This document shows positions 1 to 12,319 of a stretch of 64,000 bases of DNA, one piece after another. The notes beneath the pieces were generated by a model. The model was not told the origin of the DNA and ran no database searches. It saw only the letters and a list, made by a program, of their open reading frames with translations. The stretch comes from Aphelenchoides besseyi (lineage: Eukaryota; Nematoda; Chromadorea; Rhabditida; Aphelenchoididae): positions 8,308,001 to 8,372,000 of the forward strand of contig JAMPIQ010000001.1 of assembly GCA_024699855.1 (NCBI GenBank). Reading direction: 5' to 3'. The translations under genes were made by a program, and so were the position numbers. How positions within the stretch are numbered: position 1 is the stretch's first letter; every line of letters begins with the position of its first letter.

Positions 1-967
1 TAGTCAAACGAATAAACGGAGTTCGATGTGACCCGAGGATTCGCAGTTGATTGTGCAAATCAACGCAATAAACCAAATCGTTGGGGTGGACATAACTGTA
101 GAACGAAGTTCCGATCTGAATTTTTGGCCAAAAGAAGTTCCTACAAACGAACATTACGATCGTCTTCTTTGCAACTTGACTGACTGATTATCGACGTAGA
201 TGATTGCCAGTGCATCATCGAGACTCAAAACAAGTGAACTTTGGACTCGCATTCCGTTGGAGATTCGAGCTGAATGCGGTTGGCAGAACGCAAAGAACGA
301 TCCGCCCACCTTGTTGTTGAATTCCATCGATATCACCTGGAAAATTTTCCGTATGATTAGTTGACAATGCAAACTTAATTTGTAGCCTGCCGCACAATAC
401 GGTGTCTCACGGTTCCGACGTTTCGTCAAAGTCGATTTGAAACGTAAATTCAAAATCATTTCCGTTGGTTTCTCGTTCCGAAGAAACTCGTCTAAACGAG
501 CTCGTGCGAAGGGTAGATCGGCACCGTGAATGTAGTCCCAAAACACACTTCCACACAATTCAACCTTCAAATGGCCGATCGATTGATTCCTATACTTCAC
601 TTACTTGACTTAGACCTAATTGAGTGCTGATTGTTTCGCTCACATATAAGATTGTGCCACTGGTGGAAATACACAAAAGGAATCCGTCAAGCATCTTAAA
701 TTTCGACCGTGAAATCGTCGTGTTCATTGAACTCACGTTCACGACGTTGCTTTCAATCAACGGACCGCCAAAGGTTCGATTCGATTTCCATTGGTTAACT
801 GCGTGATTTAGTCGGATAAAAGTACTGGCTATTCGAACGATTGTCGCTTTGTCCAAGTGCTTCTCACTGATAGCTCGTGGCAAAGGCAGAAGCGAGGATA
901 AACGATGAAACTCCGAATTTTCCATTCTACGTCGCTCCTGTGCCATTGTACGAGCATGTGAATTCAC
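1..967 (-). CDS. class I bHLH-PAS transcription factor (SIM/Trachealess/HIF-alpha-like), 3' end cut by window
   Basis: This is a DNA-binding regulator of the class that pairs with ARNT/AHA-1. The exon from about 967 to 605 encodes the basic region RTMAQERRRMENSEF and the helix-loop-helix with LPLPRAIS and LDKATIVRIAS, then the start of PAS-A (ISTSGTILYVSETISTQLGLSQ). A 40-bp intron (604-565) joins Q to VELCGSVFWDYIHGADL in the next exon, which continues PAS-A with the conserved FKSTLTKR. A third exon (115 to 1) starts PAS-B with GTSFYSYVHPNDL and runs off the window. The initiator is not resolved: position 967 is a GTG codon and the first in-frame ATG is at 946, inside the basic region, so an upstream exon is likely. 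Subfamily cannot be decided: SIM, Trachealess/NPAS and HIF-alpha all share these motifs. Confidence 0.85.
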
Positions 968-1512
968 GGTTGAAGTTTCACAGCGATCATTTTGATGAGC
1001 TGAAAGGATTTAGCCATAAACCACTTGAAGAAACTTACTTGGCAGACTTTGATTCGGTATGTTTTCGTATGTCCAATTGTAATCGAAAGAGCGAGAGTAG
1101 AAGTCGTCCATGAAGTTGCTCGGGAATGAAACTGTTTTGCGACAAATGAATTCAATGACTTGCGCAATACGTGTTTCGCATTTCAATTGAATTAAACTGC
1201 CAACGCGACTTTCGATTCATTTGCATTCGTTAAGTTTCTATTTCTACAGACAAGTATTTTGACAGTTTATTGACCAACTAACTATCGAACGAATACCCGT
1301 AAATGTTACTTCTCATGAAGACGCTAAACGACGAGATTGCTTACAAAGAACAACAACGGTGAGAGTTATACGAGAATGGCGGTTGAATGTACACAAAATC
1401 ATTTGAAAGATTGTTTTCGTAGCTCTAGCAGAATATCTAAAGTTTGAAGGGGAATTGAGCGGAAATAAGATTATGAAATGGCTATCAAATACGTTAATTC
1501 TCATCGACACAT

Positions 1513-2286
1513 TTAACGTCCACCACCGAAGAACTGACTCAGCAAAGAACCGGCATTGAGTCCGCCCGTTTCTTCCGGAACCGCTCTTTTTGCACCGGAA
1601 CGTGATAATGCATCAACGATTGCGTCAATGTTGGATCCTTTCGAGTTTCCGTATTTCGATTGTCTGCTTCCGTAGTCATCGTAGGTTGGTTTGAAGATCG
1701 ATTCCACTCCACCGGAAGAAGATGATTGGGGACCGCTTAACGATGAACCTAAGTTAGAGAACGTTGAATGTATTTGAATGTTGATTACTAACCAAGAAAA
1801 CTACCCATTAATGTGTCTAAGATCGAGCGAGGTTGTGAGCGAGATCCACTGCCCAAAGGACCGCCGCCATATTCGCTTCCTCCGTTACTTAGTCCTCCAA
1901 AACTGCCGAGATTATCGAATTGGCCGCCGTAGGTTGGTCCCGCATCGAAGTTGTTTATTCCTTTGAATTGGGGTCGTACTTCCGAGAAGATACCGTTGCC
2001 TCCATCGCGTGCGATTTGAGAGGACGATGTGGGCGATTGAGCGTTGTTTAAGAAGCTGCCACCTAGGTTCATTAACTGCGTAGCCAAACCATAGACTACA
2101 ACTCGCTTATCGCAAACAATTTCGACCATTGAACCTACTTTCTTGGAACTTCTTCATGTTCTCTGCCATTCCCGCATTGTCCGCGGCTTGAACCGGCGGT
2201 TTTCGTTGGGCTTTGACTATGTTGGCCAGTCCGAGAGTGAGGACAATGAGCGCCAATTTACTCCGCAAATACCGATGGCATGTCAT
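1513..2286 (-). CDS. small secreted Gly/Ser/Asn-rich protein, function unknown
   Basis: I do not recognise the family. Three exons (2286 to about 2139, 2095 to about 1791, about 1748 to 1513) join in frame through introns of about 43 bp to give roughly 230 residues. The ATG at 2286 is followed by a signal peptide (KLALIVLTLGLANIVKAQ, cleavage probable after KAQ). The middle is low-complexity, rich in Gly, Ser and Asn (GGSEYGGGPLGSGS). The C-terminal part has SNIDAIVDALSRSG and ends LLSQFFGGGR. There are no transmembrane segments after the signal peptide and hardly any cysteines, so it is probably an extracellular or matrix-type protein. That role is inference from composition only. Confidence 0.7.
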
Positions 2287-3413
2287 CCTCTGCTCTAAAA
2301 AATCGAACGTAAACTTGATTCTCGCTCGTCGCTCGTAAATGACGCAAGCGTCTGGAAGTAGTGATATTGTGCGAAAAAACTCGAAACATCGAAGTGGACA
2401 TGCGGTTTCGAGTGATGAAACAAAGTGAGCAGTCGGCAACCAGAAAACTCATCATCGACCGAAAAAATCAAGATCTGCGCGACATCGATCGATTGAAACG
2501 ACTTTTAAGAATTGAAAACAAACGAGAAATCAACTGCGATTATAACAAAACTCGACGTTCCGAAATTGGAAACGGCAGTTCAACGCGAAAACATCTTCTG
2601 ATGGCAAACGAGAGGACGAACAAATCGCTGCTTCATCGGTCGTTCTGCTAATTTTCAGACCTCACAACTTTTGACGCCTGTTTTCGGTGTAGCGCGAATC
2701 TCAGTCATAAAACTGGATTGTTGTGACTGACGACAAAAAACGCGTCGTCCTTTTAACGACATCGTACGGATAGCGAAATCGGCACTTGATCGCGAAGAAC
2801 CAGAAAGCACATTCGATCATCAATCTTCTTTCTTCAAAACTCAACAACCTTCTGAAGTCCGAAACTAGGCCACGCGAGCGAGACATACTCTGAAGGTCAA
2901 CTGATGGGTCGAGAAGCGGAGGTCATTGTCAATGGACATCGAAAACAAGTTCTCTTCCAAGTACGAAAGAAGTTTGATTGCATGTGCTCATTGAGTTAAT
3001 GAACCGTAGCCTAAATCTCATCAGATATTTCAAAATGACTGCTGATCTCGTCAATCCGAGATATCCATTAAGCAAATTAGCTCATCAGTTCATCTTTGCG
3101 CCTAGTGAAAGTAGTGTTGAATAACTAAGCGAACAACTTAAACGATATCTTACGCAAGAAAATATAAATTATACGAAAATAACCTTCAACTTGTATTACA
3201 ACATTCCACTCGTCGGACATTTGAGTCGCCGATCGAGCAGACGAGTGAGGGATAGGCGTTTTCAGGTTTTTATGCTGCTTGCTATTTTCAACGATCCACT
3301 TTTGCCCTCTAAACCGTGCAAACACAACCGAGATTCTGCTACCAAACTACAAGTTTTCTCTAACAATTTCCTTTCAAATCATCTGGTCAAGTTTAGTCTT
3401 TGAATCACACCTG
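2287..3413. other. intergenic stretch, no supported gene
   Basis: Lies upstream of the secreted-protein gene and downstream of the phosphatase gene. Short open frames occur on both strands, but none carries a recognisable domain or convincing splice structure. It should contain the promoter of the secreted protein and the 3' UTR of the phosphatase. Confidence 0.5.
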
Positions 3414-4946
3414 CTAGACAATGAAGAAAGGCGATGTTGGTGCTTTTTGCGGTTTTGGTGAACTTGCATTCGCAATGTGCGGTGTGGCACCAAATCCAAG
3501 AGCCGGTTGCAAAGGCGTGTACCCTTCTTGTTCTTGGCCACTGAATCGTTGACGAAGAAGTTCGTTGTACTCGCAATCGAATTTGGCATATTTCTACGAA
3601 TAAAGTCAGAGATAATGTTGAAATAAAAACTCACTTCAACCAAAGTTCCTTGGATCAATCCAGCAGCCGATGCATAAGCAAGAAGACACTTGTTCACGTA
3701 GACGAGTTGAAGATCAGTCTGAACGGCATGCATGCGCATCGCTAGAAAATAATCGAATGTATAGTCAGTTGTTGTCTTACAGCGTAAATGTTGAATAACT
3801 TGAACGACGTTGAGCGGTTTGTTCGTGAGTACCGTTTGCAGTGCCAATTCGAGAACTGCCACCGTGCCCGTACGCCCAATTCCTGCCTTAACAATTGTGT
3901 TAATACGTGAATTGTACGGTTAACTCACGGAACAATGAATGACCGTCGGTCCAGTGCACCAACGAGCCACCTTTAGCAAACGGAACGGCGCCATCACGCT
4001 TTGTGGAACGCTCTTGTCCGGCCATGTACGCCATTGATGATGTTTCAAAAGCAACTTCTCCGCCTTGCATGTAACTTCTAAGTGACAAACGATGGTTGTG
4101 CTGTCGGACGTATCGATATCCAAGTTTTTGATTATAAAACCCGGAAATTCGTTAACGCCGCCTTTTTCTCGTGGCCAATATTGTTCACATTTGGTTTTTC
4201 CTTGTTCAACAACCTCGCAAAGCATGAAGATGTTTTCCACCTTTTCTTGAACAACCATGCGCCAGAAATCAACCACGGTGTTGGGCATTGGACCCTAAAA
4301 CAGACGAATATATTTCATTGTTTTTCACTTACTTGAGTGCAGATGAACGTGTTGACTAACGGCTCACCATTCACGTAATTCGCATGCACATAGTCGCCAT
4401 TCGGATGGCCATCATTGAGAACAACACGGCACTGATCGGCGCAAACCACGTCTAAAACAAAATAAGCAGCAATGTTCTTGTGTTTACCCTTATAACGATT
4501 CTTCTCCATATTTTGATCAAAAGCAACACGAGTGGCAGTGAGCGGAACAAATGCTTTCAACTCTTGATTGTAGAGATCGATAATACCTTGAACACCGATG
4601 TTGAATGTTTCCTTCAGAAATCGTACGTAGTTTGTTCGCTGTTCATCTGCACTTGGCTTGTCGCGATCGTAGTTTCCAATCACTCGGTTTGGCTTCTTGA
4701 CCGCCGGCAATGCCGTTGTTTTGCCCGATGGACCTTCGGTTTTGCTGGATTCTGAGGTAAATAGCTGAAGATGTGTGTGAGATGCATAAACTCACTGATT
4801 TTTTTGCGATTCTTGTGCTGTGCAGACGATGGCGTTTGTTTCTCTTGACGACCATCGTCGTTCTTATCCGATTTGCCCTTGCTTGTCTGCGAAGTACGAG
4901 CGGGACGAAGCTCAGCACGACTAGGTTTGGCTCGTTTTACGCCCAT
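3414..4946 (-). CDS. non-receptor protein tyrosine phosphatase
   Basis: Removes phosphate from phosphotyrosine. Six exons separated by introns of about 40-47 bp give one classical PTP domain: the KNRYKDVVCAD substrate loop (split by an intron near 4450), DYVHANYV, the WPD loop in HHQWRTWPDKSVP, and the active-site loop HCSAGIGRTGT with its catalytic Cys and Arg, split by an intron near 3930-3890. The C-terminal tail ends SPKPQKAPTSPFFIV. I start at the ATG at 4946, giving a basic, lysine-rich N-terminus. A longer frame to 5030 would look like a signal peptide but begins with TTG and holds a good splice acceptor (ACTCACAG) just before, which fits trans-splicing to this ATG. It resembles the large nematode family of small cytosolic PTPs; substrate unknown. 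Confidence 0.88.
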
Positions 4947-5261
4947 CGTTCCGACGGCCACAATCAACAAAAGTGATGGAAGAAGGCGACAAAACAGAAA
5001 CCTGTGAGTCGCAACTGCTCGTACGGTCAAATAAACTTAAATAATAAATGCTTTCAAGAACTTTTAAAACTCGATAAATATGCAAATTTAACCGACTCCG
5101 ATACCTTCACAAGATATCTTTTCTTAATATACAATCGATGTATTGAGCAGTTTTGTCAACTGATAGGCGTTTATCAAAATTCTAGGCTTTACAATGATAT
5201 CTGCGTAGATCATAAATGAAATTCGTTAGTCAAGCGCATAGCCAATACAAAAAGAAATAAG

Positions 5262-5696
5262 TTAACTGTTGTCATGTTCTCTCGACTCGTCTTCTGATTC
5301 ATCATCATCCAGTGTAAGTGGATCCAAGTCGACTGTGAATAGTAAAAGAGCAAAACAATTTGGTTGACTTCGCCATAGTTCGACGCTACAATGTTGTTTG
5401 ATAAGCACGTTATTTTCATCGTTGCTGGATTTTGGAATGATGGGCTCAACAGAACCCAAGTGACTGAACTTTGTAGTCTTGAGTATCTCTTTTACTAGTT
5501 GCTTCACAACCTAAAACACACTTAAATTTGATCTCATAACGTGTTTTACTTTTTTTGACTCCGGTTTGCGTATTTTGAACCTATAGTCAAGTAGCATCTC
5601 AGTGGTGGATAGCCACGCTTTTTGCAGCTCCTCAATCTTACTGCATTCTTCTCTTATCCAATTAACCAGTTTTTGTAAACTGAACTGAAATGTCAT
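5262..5696 (-). CDS. small acidic-tailed hypothetical protein, 5' end uncertain
   Basis: Not recognised. Two exons, 5696 to about 5555 and about 5510 to 5262, join through an intron of about 44 bp (GTAAAAC to GTGTTTTAG) to read KIRKPESKK then VVKQLVKEILKTT. The N-terminal part looks helical (LVNWIREECSKIEELQKAW) and the C-terminus is strongly acidic (LTLDDDESEDESREHDNS). The ATG at 5696 gives about 130 residues. A further upstream exon may exist, since a possible acceptor TTTTTCAG lies just before it and another frame upstream reads plausibly. It sits head to head with the SNX17 gene. No domain assignment is possible. Confidence 0.5.
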
Positions 5697-6264
5697 TGAC
5701 TTGATGTTTGTACTGAAAAAGATGATCTACTTGCTCGGGTGTATAGTGCTCAGCTACAAAATAGCACGTCGACTCTACTAAATTAGGAAAAAACGGCAAC
5801 AATTTAAGCGTCGGGTGGTTCTTCTTCGCGTTCTAACGCGACAGCGGAACAGAAATTTGAATTCGTTTGTCAAATCATTAAAACTGCACTTTCAGTTCGT
5901 TGTTTCACCTCATTGTTCTGCAAATGCACAGACACACAAAACTGTAAGGTCGAAGGAAAAGCGAGTTGTAAGCATCATCGATACAGTCAAAAGAAGCAGA
6001 ATCGAATGAGAAAATACGTTGCCGATTGATCGGTGTTTTCGTTTTTGTTTAGTTGAAATGTGCTTGTGCATTAAAAGCGGTCATTAGAATGACATTGAAC
6101 GGTAACGAGTTTGTTTCTTCCAAAATACAGATTTGAAACTGTGTCTGAAGTTTTTATTCGATCCCACAAACATAGTTACGATAATCAGTTTTTTATAACA
6201 ACTTGCAGTTATCTACCGAGAACAAAGTCGAAATACTCAGATTTGTGTTGAATGCGTTGAAGCA
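5697..6264. other. intergenic, probable shared promoter region of divergent genes
   Basis: Lies between the divergently oriented small hypothetical gene and SNX17. One or more short 5' exons of the minus-strand gene may be here. No RNA gene, repeat or other coding signal was recognised. Confidence 0.4.
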
Positions 6265-8174
6265 ATGATACACATTAGTGTTCCTACTTATTTGGAACAA
6301 TGTGAGCGCAGTGAACCGCACAAGAAATACCACGTAAGTGAAGTTGTGTTTGACTTGAGTTTGTTGGTTTGCAGATCTACGACTTGTTCGTGAATGGCGC
6401 TTATCATGCGAGTGTTCGATATTCAGCTTTGTACGCTTTGCATGAAAAGCTGTTGGAGACCTTCGGAATGCGATTGGGAAACATCGAATTTCCGCCCAAA
6501 AGAGTTTGGAAGAATTTGGACGCTGAGACGGTGAATAAAAGGCGCGAGGGCCTAGCCAAATATTTTCACGGAGGTAAGCAGCTTTTCAATCCACATAATT
6601 AGAGCGATATTTCTAGTTCTTCAAAATCCCGACATCTCAAAACATCCGATTCTCGAAAGAGCTTTTCTCGACTTTCAACTGGTTTGTTTACTTCAAACAC
6701 AACTTCGTACGAGGTATTCAGAATTCGTTTCTGTCGACGGTTCGTGAAGTGAAATTAGAAGTTTTTTTACCCGATGGCAGCGCCGTTCAGGTGGAATCCC
6801 ATTCCGATGATCCGACAAACGTAGTGATGAAGGTAAACAAAGAAGTCGAAAGCGGAAATCCTTTCTGTTTAGAAGTTATCTCGTGAAATCGATCTTCGTT
6901 CGGATAACCTTCCTCATTTCGGTTTGTTTTTAATTCGTGATCGAACTGCGGAAGAAGGACGAGTGGATTCAACTGTGAAACGATTCGACCAGATTTGTAA
7001 GTTGGGAATCAAATTCTTAAAACTGTTGTGTGTTGAGGTGTCAGATGGCTTAAGAACTTTGAATCGCCGTATGTCTCCCAGCAATTGATGAACAGAGGAT
7101 CTGATCAGTCGGGAGTACAGTATCGATTAGGGATACGAAAGGGTAAAAAAGTGATGTTGAGTATTTTAATAGCAACAAAGCTTTAGTTTTATGGGATCCG
7201 ATAATTGAAGAACCGTTGCTCGACGATCCGGGAGCTCTACGTCTACTTTATCTTCAAGTAAATGCACAAAATTGAGCTGAAAATGAATGAGATTTATAGG
7301 CAGTTAACGACCTTCAACGAGGAGTGTTCTGCGTCTGTCAAGAGTCCAAAGAGAAGTTGATTGCATTACAAAAGGAAGAACAATGGAAACAAGTAATTGA
7401 AATTCAATCATTTCATTTACAAAAACTGTCGTTTAGTTTATGCACGTGTGTCACAAACAAGCCAGTTATGGGTACGAGATTCTAGCGCCCGTTCGATCCG
7501 ACTATCCGGTGGAAAACACGATCATGAATCTGAAGATTGGAAGACGACAGTTGTTCTTCGAATTTCGAGAACAAGGAGTTCTTTCGCAGCTTGTCATCAA
7601 ATCGACACGTATTAGAATTTGGCGGGTATCACATAACGATTCCAATGTCGACATGTCGTTTCAAATCGAATTCGTGAGTTTATGTCAACTACTTTGTGTG
7701 ATTCTCGATTTGCAGCTCGTGGACAAGCAAACCGGATTCCGACAGATCGTTCTGTACACTTCCCAGGCCGTTCTGCTCTCTCTTTTTCTTCAAGCAAGTA
7801 TGTTTATTTGGAGGATTACCGGCTTACAGAATCCATTTAAGTTGCGGCCGAAATTCTACACGATTTGAGTCAAACGGTAAAAATGACAAGTCGATCGTTG
7901 AACCGAAGTGTTTTAGTCGCCTGCGCGTTACAAGTTCAACGACGAACTGCAGTCAAAAGTTGTCGAGAATCTGCAAACATCGAAAGCAAACTCGATTGTC
8001 AGTGGCGACTACTCGATTTTACATTCAACCGAAGAACAAGCTCCGGCCAACTTATTTAGAATTATTTCCGTGAGTTTCGAACGCAATTTCGCGTCAAATA
8101 ACTTCTCCGTTTTGCAGCATCAAATGCCTTTTGGCGACGAATCTTTCGAAGACATCGGAGACGACGATCTTTGA
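6265..8174 (+). CDS. snx-17: sorting nexin 17 (PX-FERM endosomal cargo adaptor)
   Basis: SNX17 binds PI3P on endosomes and recycles cargo carrying NPxY/NxxY motifs (LDLR family, integrins) to the cell surface. About ten short exons give the whole protein. The PX domain (VNGAYHASVRYSALYALHEKL, FPPKRVWKNLDAETVNKRREGL) comes first. The FERM-like module follows: F1 with EVKLEVFLPDGSAVQVES, then WLKNFESPYVSQQ, VLWDPIIEEPLLDDPGALRLLYLQ and LQRGVFC, and F3 with YGYEILAPVRSDYP. The C-terminus FEDIGDDDL closely matches the FEGIGDEDL end of vertebrate SNX17. The ATG at 6265 begins MIHISVPTY, as expected for a PX domain near the N-terminus. Introns are 40-60 bp. SNX31 is the only close alternative. Confidence 0.9.
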
Positions 8175-8429
8175 GCAATCTCTCATTAACGATGATATTC
8201 ACTTGTCCATTGCATAATAGCTTTTCACACCGAGTTTATTGTTAAGCGCATAATTAAATTGCAGTAGTTTCTGAATGCAAATTGACCAAATGATCCACGT
8301 ATTTAATGGGTTGTCTTAGGACCGTGAAGTTAATTGGTTTTGACGCGTAAGCTGAATAGTAAACAGCTCGCGCATCAATGAGACTTCCATTTCTAAAAAA
8401 GAACACCACTCCAGTAATCTTCAACGATC

Positions 8430-9608
<1,179 letters not shown>

Positions 9609-9905
9609 CCAATTAGAGACAAAAGGTCAAGAATGAACGACGGAAAATAAACGGCGGCTATTTGGGCCACACGTTATTTGAGCAAATGTCGACGGGATTC
9701 TCAATATTCCTTAGCTACAGACCAGTAGCATGAGCGTAGTTTGCTTTTTGTCGACTTCGCTTTCTTCACTTCCGTTGTGACTTCCGAATTGCCTAATTAA
9801 AGACGGCAGCTCAAATTGAATGAGACACACAATTTGAGCCATAAGTGCGTTCAAGTGAAATCTTATTTATTTGAAAACATGTAATTGCAAACATGCAAGA
9901 AAACA

Positions 9906-11712
9906 TCAGATGTCCAACCCGAATTCGGCCAACATTCGCATTTGTTCTTCTTCACTCAATTTGGGTTTTGACAGTGCGCTCATTTCCGTTGGAATCAAGC
10001 GGTTAGTCGACGACGGGTTGTGGTAGTAAGAGAACGTCGATGGAACAAACATTCTGTTCGTTGGCGTTTGCTGAGTGAATGTTGATTGAGAATACGTGGA
10101 CATTTGCGGTTGATGATGGGACAGGTTTTGCGGGACATAAAATTGAGAACGAAACGTCGGTGGCGGTACAGGCAACGCTGTAACAGCCGTTTGTGTTGAT
10201 GGAAAGCGAGAAGATTGCGTGCTTGTAGAACTATAAATTGATACAGGATCTAAATGTGAAGTTGTCTTGTTTGCTTCGTTCTTCTCCAATTGACTTCTGA
10301 TCAACAATTCGTGATCAGTTTTTGAAGCAAACGACTGTTGGGCTTTTCCGTTAATTAATTTTCCCACTAGACGGTCGTCTTTTCGCTGATAGATTGCTTG
10401 GCCTGCTTCTTTCTCGGCTGCGATCTGCTTGATTTGGTCTTCTGCCTCATTTGATGTATGATTCTCGTCCGTATTCTCATTTCCTTTCTTCTTTTCGGTG
10501 TCCTTGGATTCAACGTTCTGTGTCGTGGATTCTTTCTCCTCGTTCGACTGCTGAGCTTTCTTTTCTGCATGTCCTTGCATGTAACGAACGGGATCGGATT
10601 CCGGTTGACCGCGATACAAGTTGATGGAGTGTTTGTGAATTAAGTGCTGAACAAACTGCCACGGCTCAGTGAACTTTTCTTTGCACGTAAAGCAACTGAT
10701 CGATGCCGGAGCAACTTCTGAATAGCATCTTTAAACTCCGTTTTCATTTGTTTGATACCTCGTTCAAAGAACGTGCATTTTTTCTGCCGTCGATGTTCGA
10801 TGTACGGTCGAACAGCCGGGAAAACGGTTCGACATGTCCCGCATATCACCGTATCGTTTTTACCTGCAAATGTTTGTAAAAAGACGTTGGTGTGTTGGAG
10901 CAGCTGTTTACCATGATCGTGAAATGTCACTTCTTTCATCGCCTCAAAAACCTCTTGAGCAAAACTGCGATTTCTAACGTTCGTCGTTTCCACTCGAATT
11001 CGTTGACCGCCAAAGAGAAAATCGTGTTTGGGTCGACGAATCGGTCTATAAGATCGATGTTAACACGAAAAGTGAACAATTAACTTGCCCACTATCCGAC
11101 GGGTTGATGACCGTGCTCCTGCCGAGAGCTGCTGGTCGAGTGTCTGAATCACGAAAAACTCAAATGAACTCACGGTCGTCTTTACCTAATTTTGAACCAT
11201 GAAAATTGTAGCCTTTGAGCACTCGAGTCGCTAATTCTGCTTCTGACTCCGTTTCGTATTGAACGAATGCGTAACCACGAAACAAAGACAGCGCCTTCAA
11301 ATTGCCATAAGGACTACAAAGGTCGATCACTTCTTTTCGAGTGCATTTCATCGTGTTCAGGTTTCCAATAAAAAGTCGAGCACTGAAATTGAATGTTGAT
11401 ATATGTCTAACTGTTGCAACAAACGCTAAATCTCGAGGATCTTTTGAAGAAGTGTCGTTGGTGACTTGTTGTTGTTTGGCTTCCAATCCGAATCCTGCGC
11501 TAAATTGTACGATTAGTTCTCAGATTTTGTCTCGTTTGTTACCGTAAGGACGACTGAAGATGCGATGGATTGATGTCTAGACGCTGTTGAAACGGTGGAA
11601 TTAACGAGGGTCCCGGGACAAATGAAGGAACGTGACTATAAGCCGAAGGAGACTCTCGATGATTGTAATACGACAGCGTAGACACTTTATCGGATGTATA
11701 ATACTCTGTCAA
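9906..11712 (-). CDS. RNA-binding protein: hnRNP C/RALY-type RRM apparently joined to two zinc fingers
   Basis: The upstream exons give SKDPRDL joined across a 41-bp intron to AARLFIGNLNTMKC, then LSLFRGYAFVQYETESEAE and GSKLDTRPAALG. This matches the RRM of hnRNP C/RALY, including the NKTDPRS-like lead-in. Downstream exons give CGTCRTVFP...IEHRRQKKC and SCFTCKEKFTEPWQFVQHLIHKH, two C2H2/CCHC-like fingers resembling those near the BCL11 N-terminus, then a Glu/Lys-rich and Ser/Thr/Gln/Pro-rich tail ending MLAEFGLDI. Only about 50 bp, one intron length, separates the two parts near 11046-11095, so I treat them as one gene. The exact splice there is unclear (candidate donor CAAGTTAAT; two possible acceptors). 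Two genes in an operon are the alternative. The 5' end lies beyond about 11712 (acceptor TTTGACAG) and the first exon was not found. Confidence 0.65.
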
Positions 11713-12319
11713 AGAACAAAGTTTAAACTCGAAACAATTAAAATCTTAGTTTTCAACCAAATGGTGAAACAAAAAAGCTCCCACGAAAATCGGAAACATC
11801 CACAGAAGTCAAACGACTCTGACAACACATTCAACATCATTTAGTTTTGTGTTCATGAGTTTAACAACAACAAAACAAAAGACTATGGACTATTTTTAGG
11901 TAACATATCGTTCTATTGAACGACAATAACCGATCTAACGCGGTGTTTAGTGTATGTTGAAGATCATTGGTTTTCAAGATTACACTTTGAATTGTCAATA
12001 AGAATGTTTATGAAGTCAAAAGCTAAACAAACCGTGACTGTTCGGATACATCGCGCGAATTATGGTACCACTTGAGATCTCGATTGAACAATCTGTTGGA
12101 CTAAACATTATCCAATTTTTTTGTTCTTCTAATATTTCTTGTTGACCAAAACAACAAAACAGGTATTTCGGTATTGACAACAATAAATTTATTTGAATTA
12201 TCGATTGCTTACAATAACAACAAGGAAAAAAAACACAGGCATAGGATTAAGAGTTCCTAGAGCGCCGAGTCAAAGACTGTAGGTTAATAACAGAATACTC
12301 ATTTGACACTACCCGAAGA
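11713..12319. other. intergenic, A+T-rich, no supported gene
   Basis: Contains the missing 5' exon or promoter of the RALY-like gene and the 3' UTR of UBR5. A minus-strand AATAAA-type signal occurs near 12186-12193. No other feature seen. Confidence 0.4.

Noticed and set aside
2904..2999. Short plus-strand ORF starting MGREAEVIVNGHRKQ
   Set aside because: Only 32 codons, no continuation through a plausible splice site, no homology.
4680..5030. Signal peptide at the N-terminus of the tyrosine phosphatase
   Set aside because: The hydrophobic stretch is read only if translation starts at a TTG codon; a splice acceptor lies within it and the first ATG (4946) follows directly, giving a cytosolic enzyme that suits the family.
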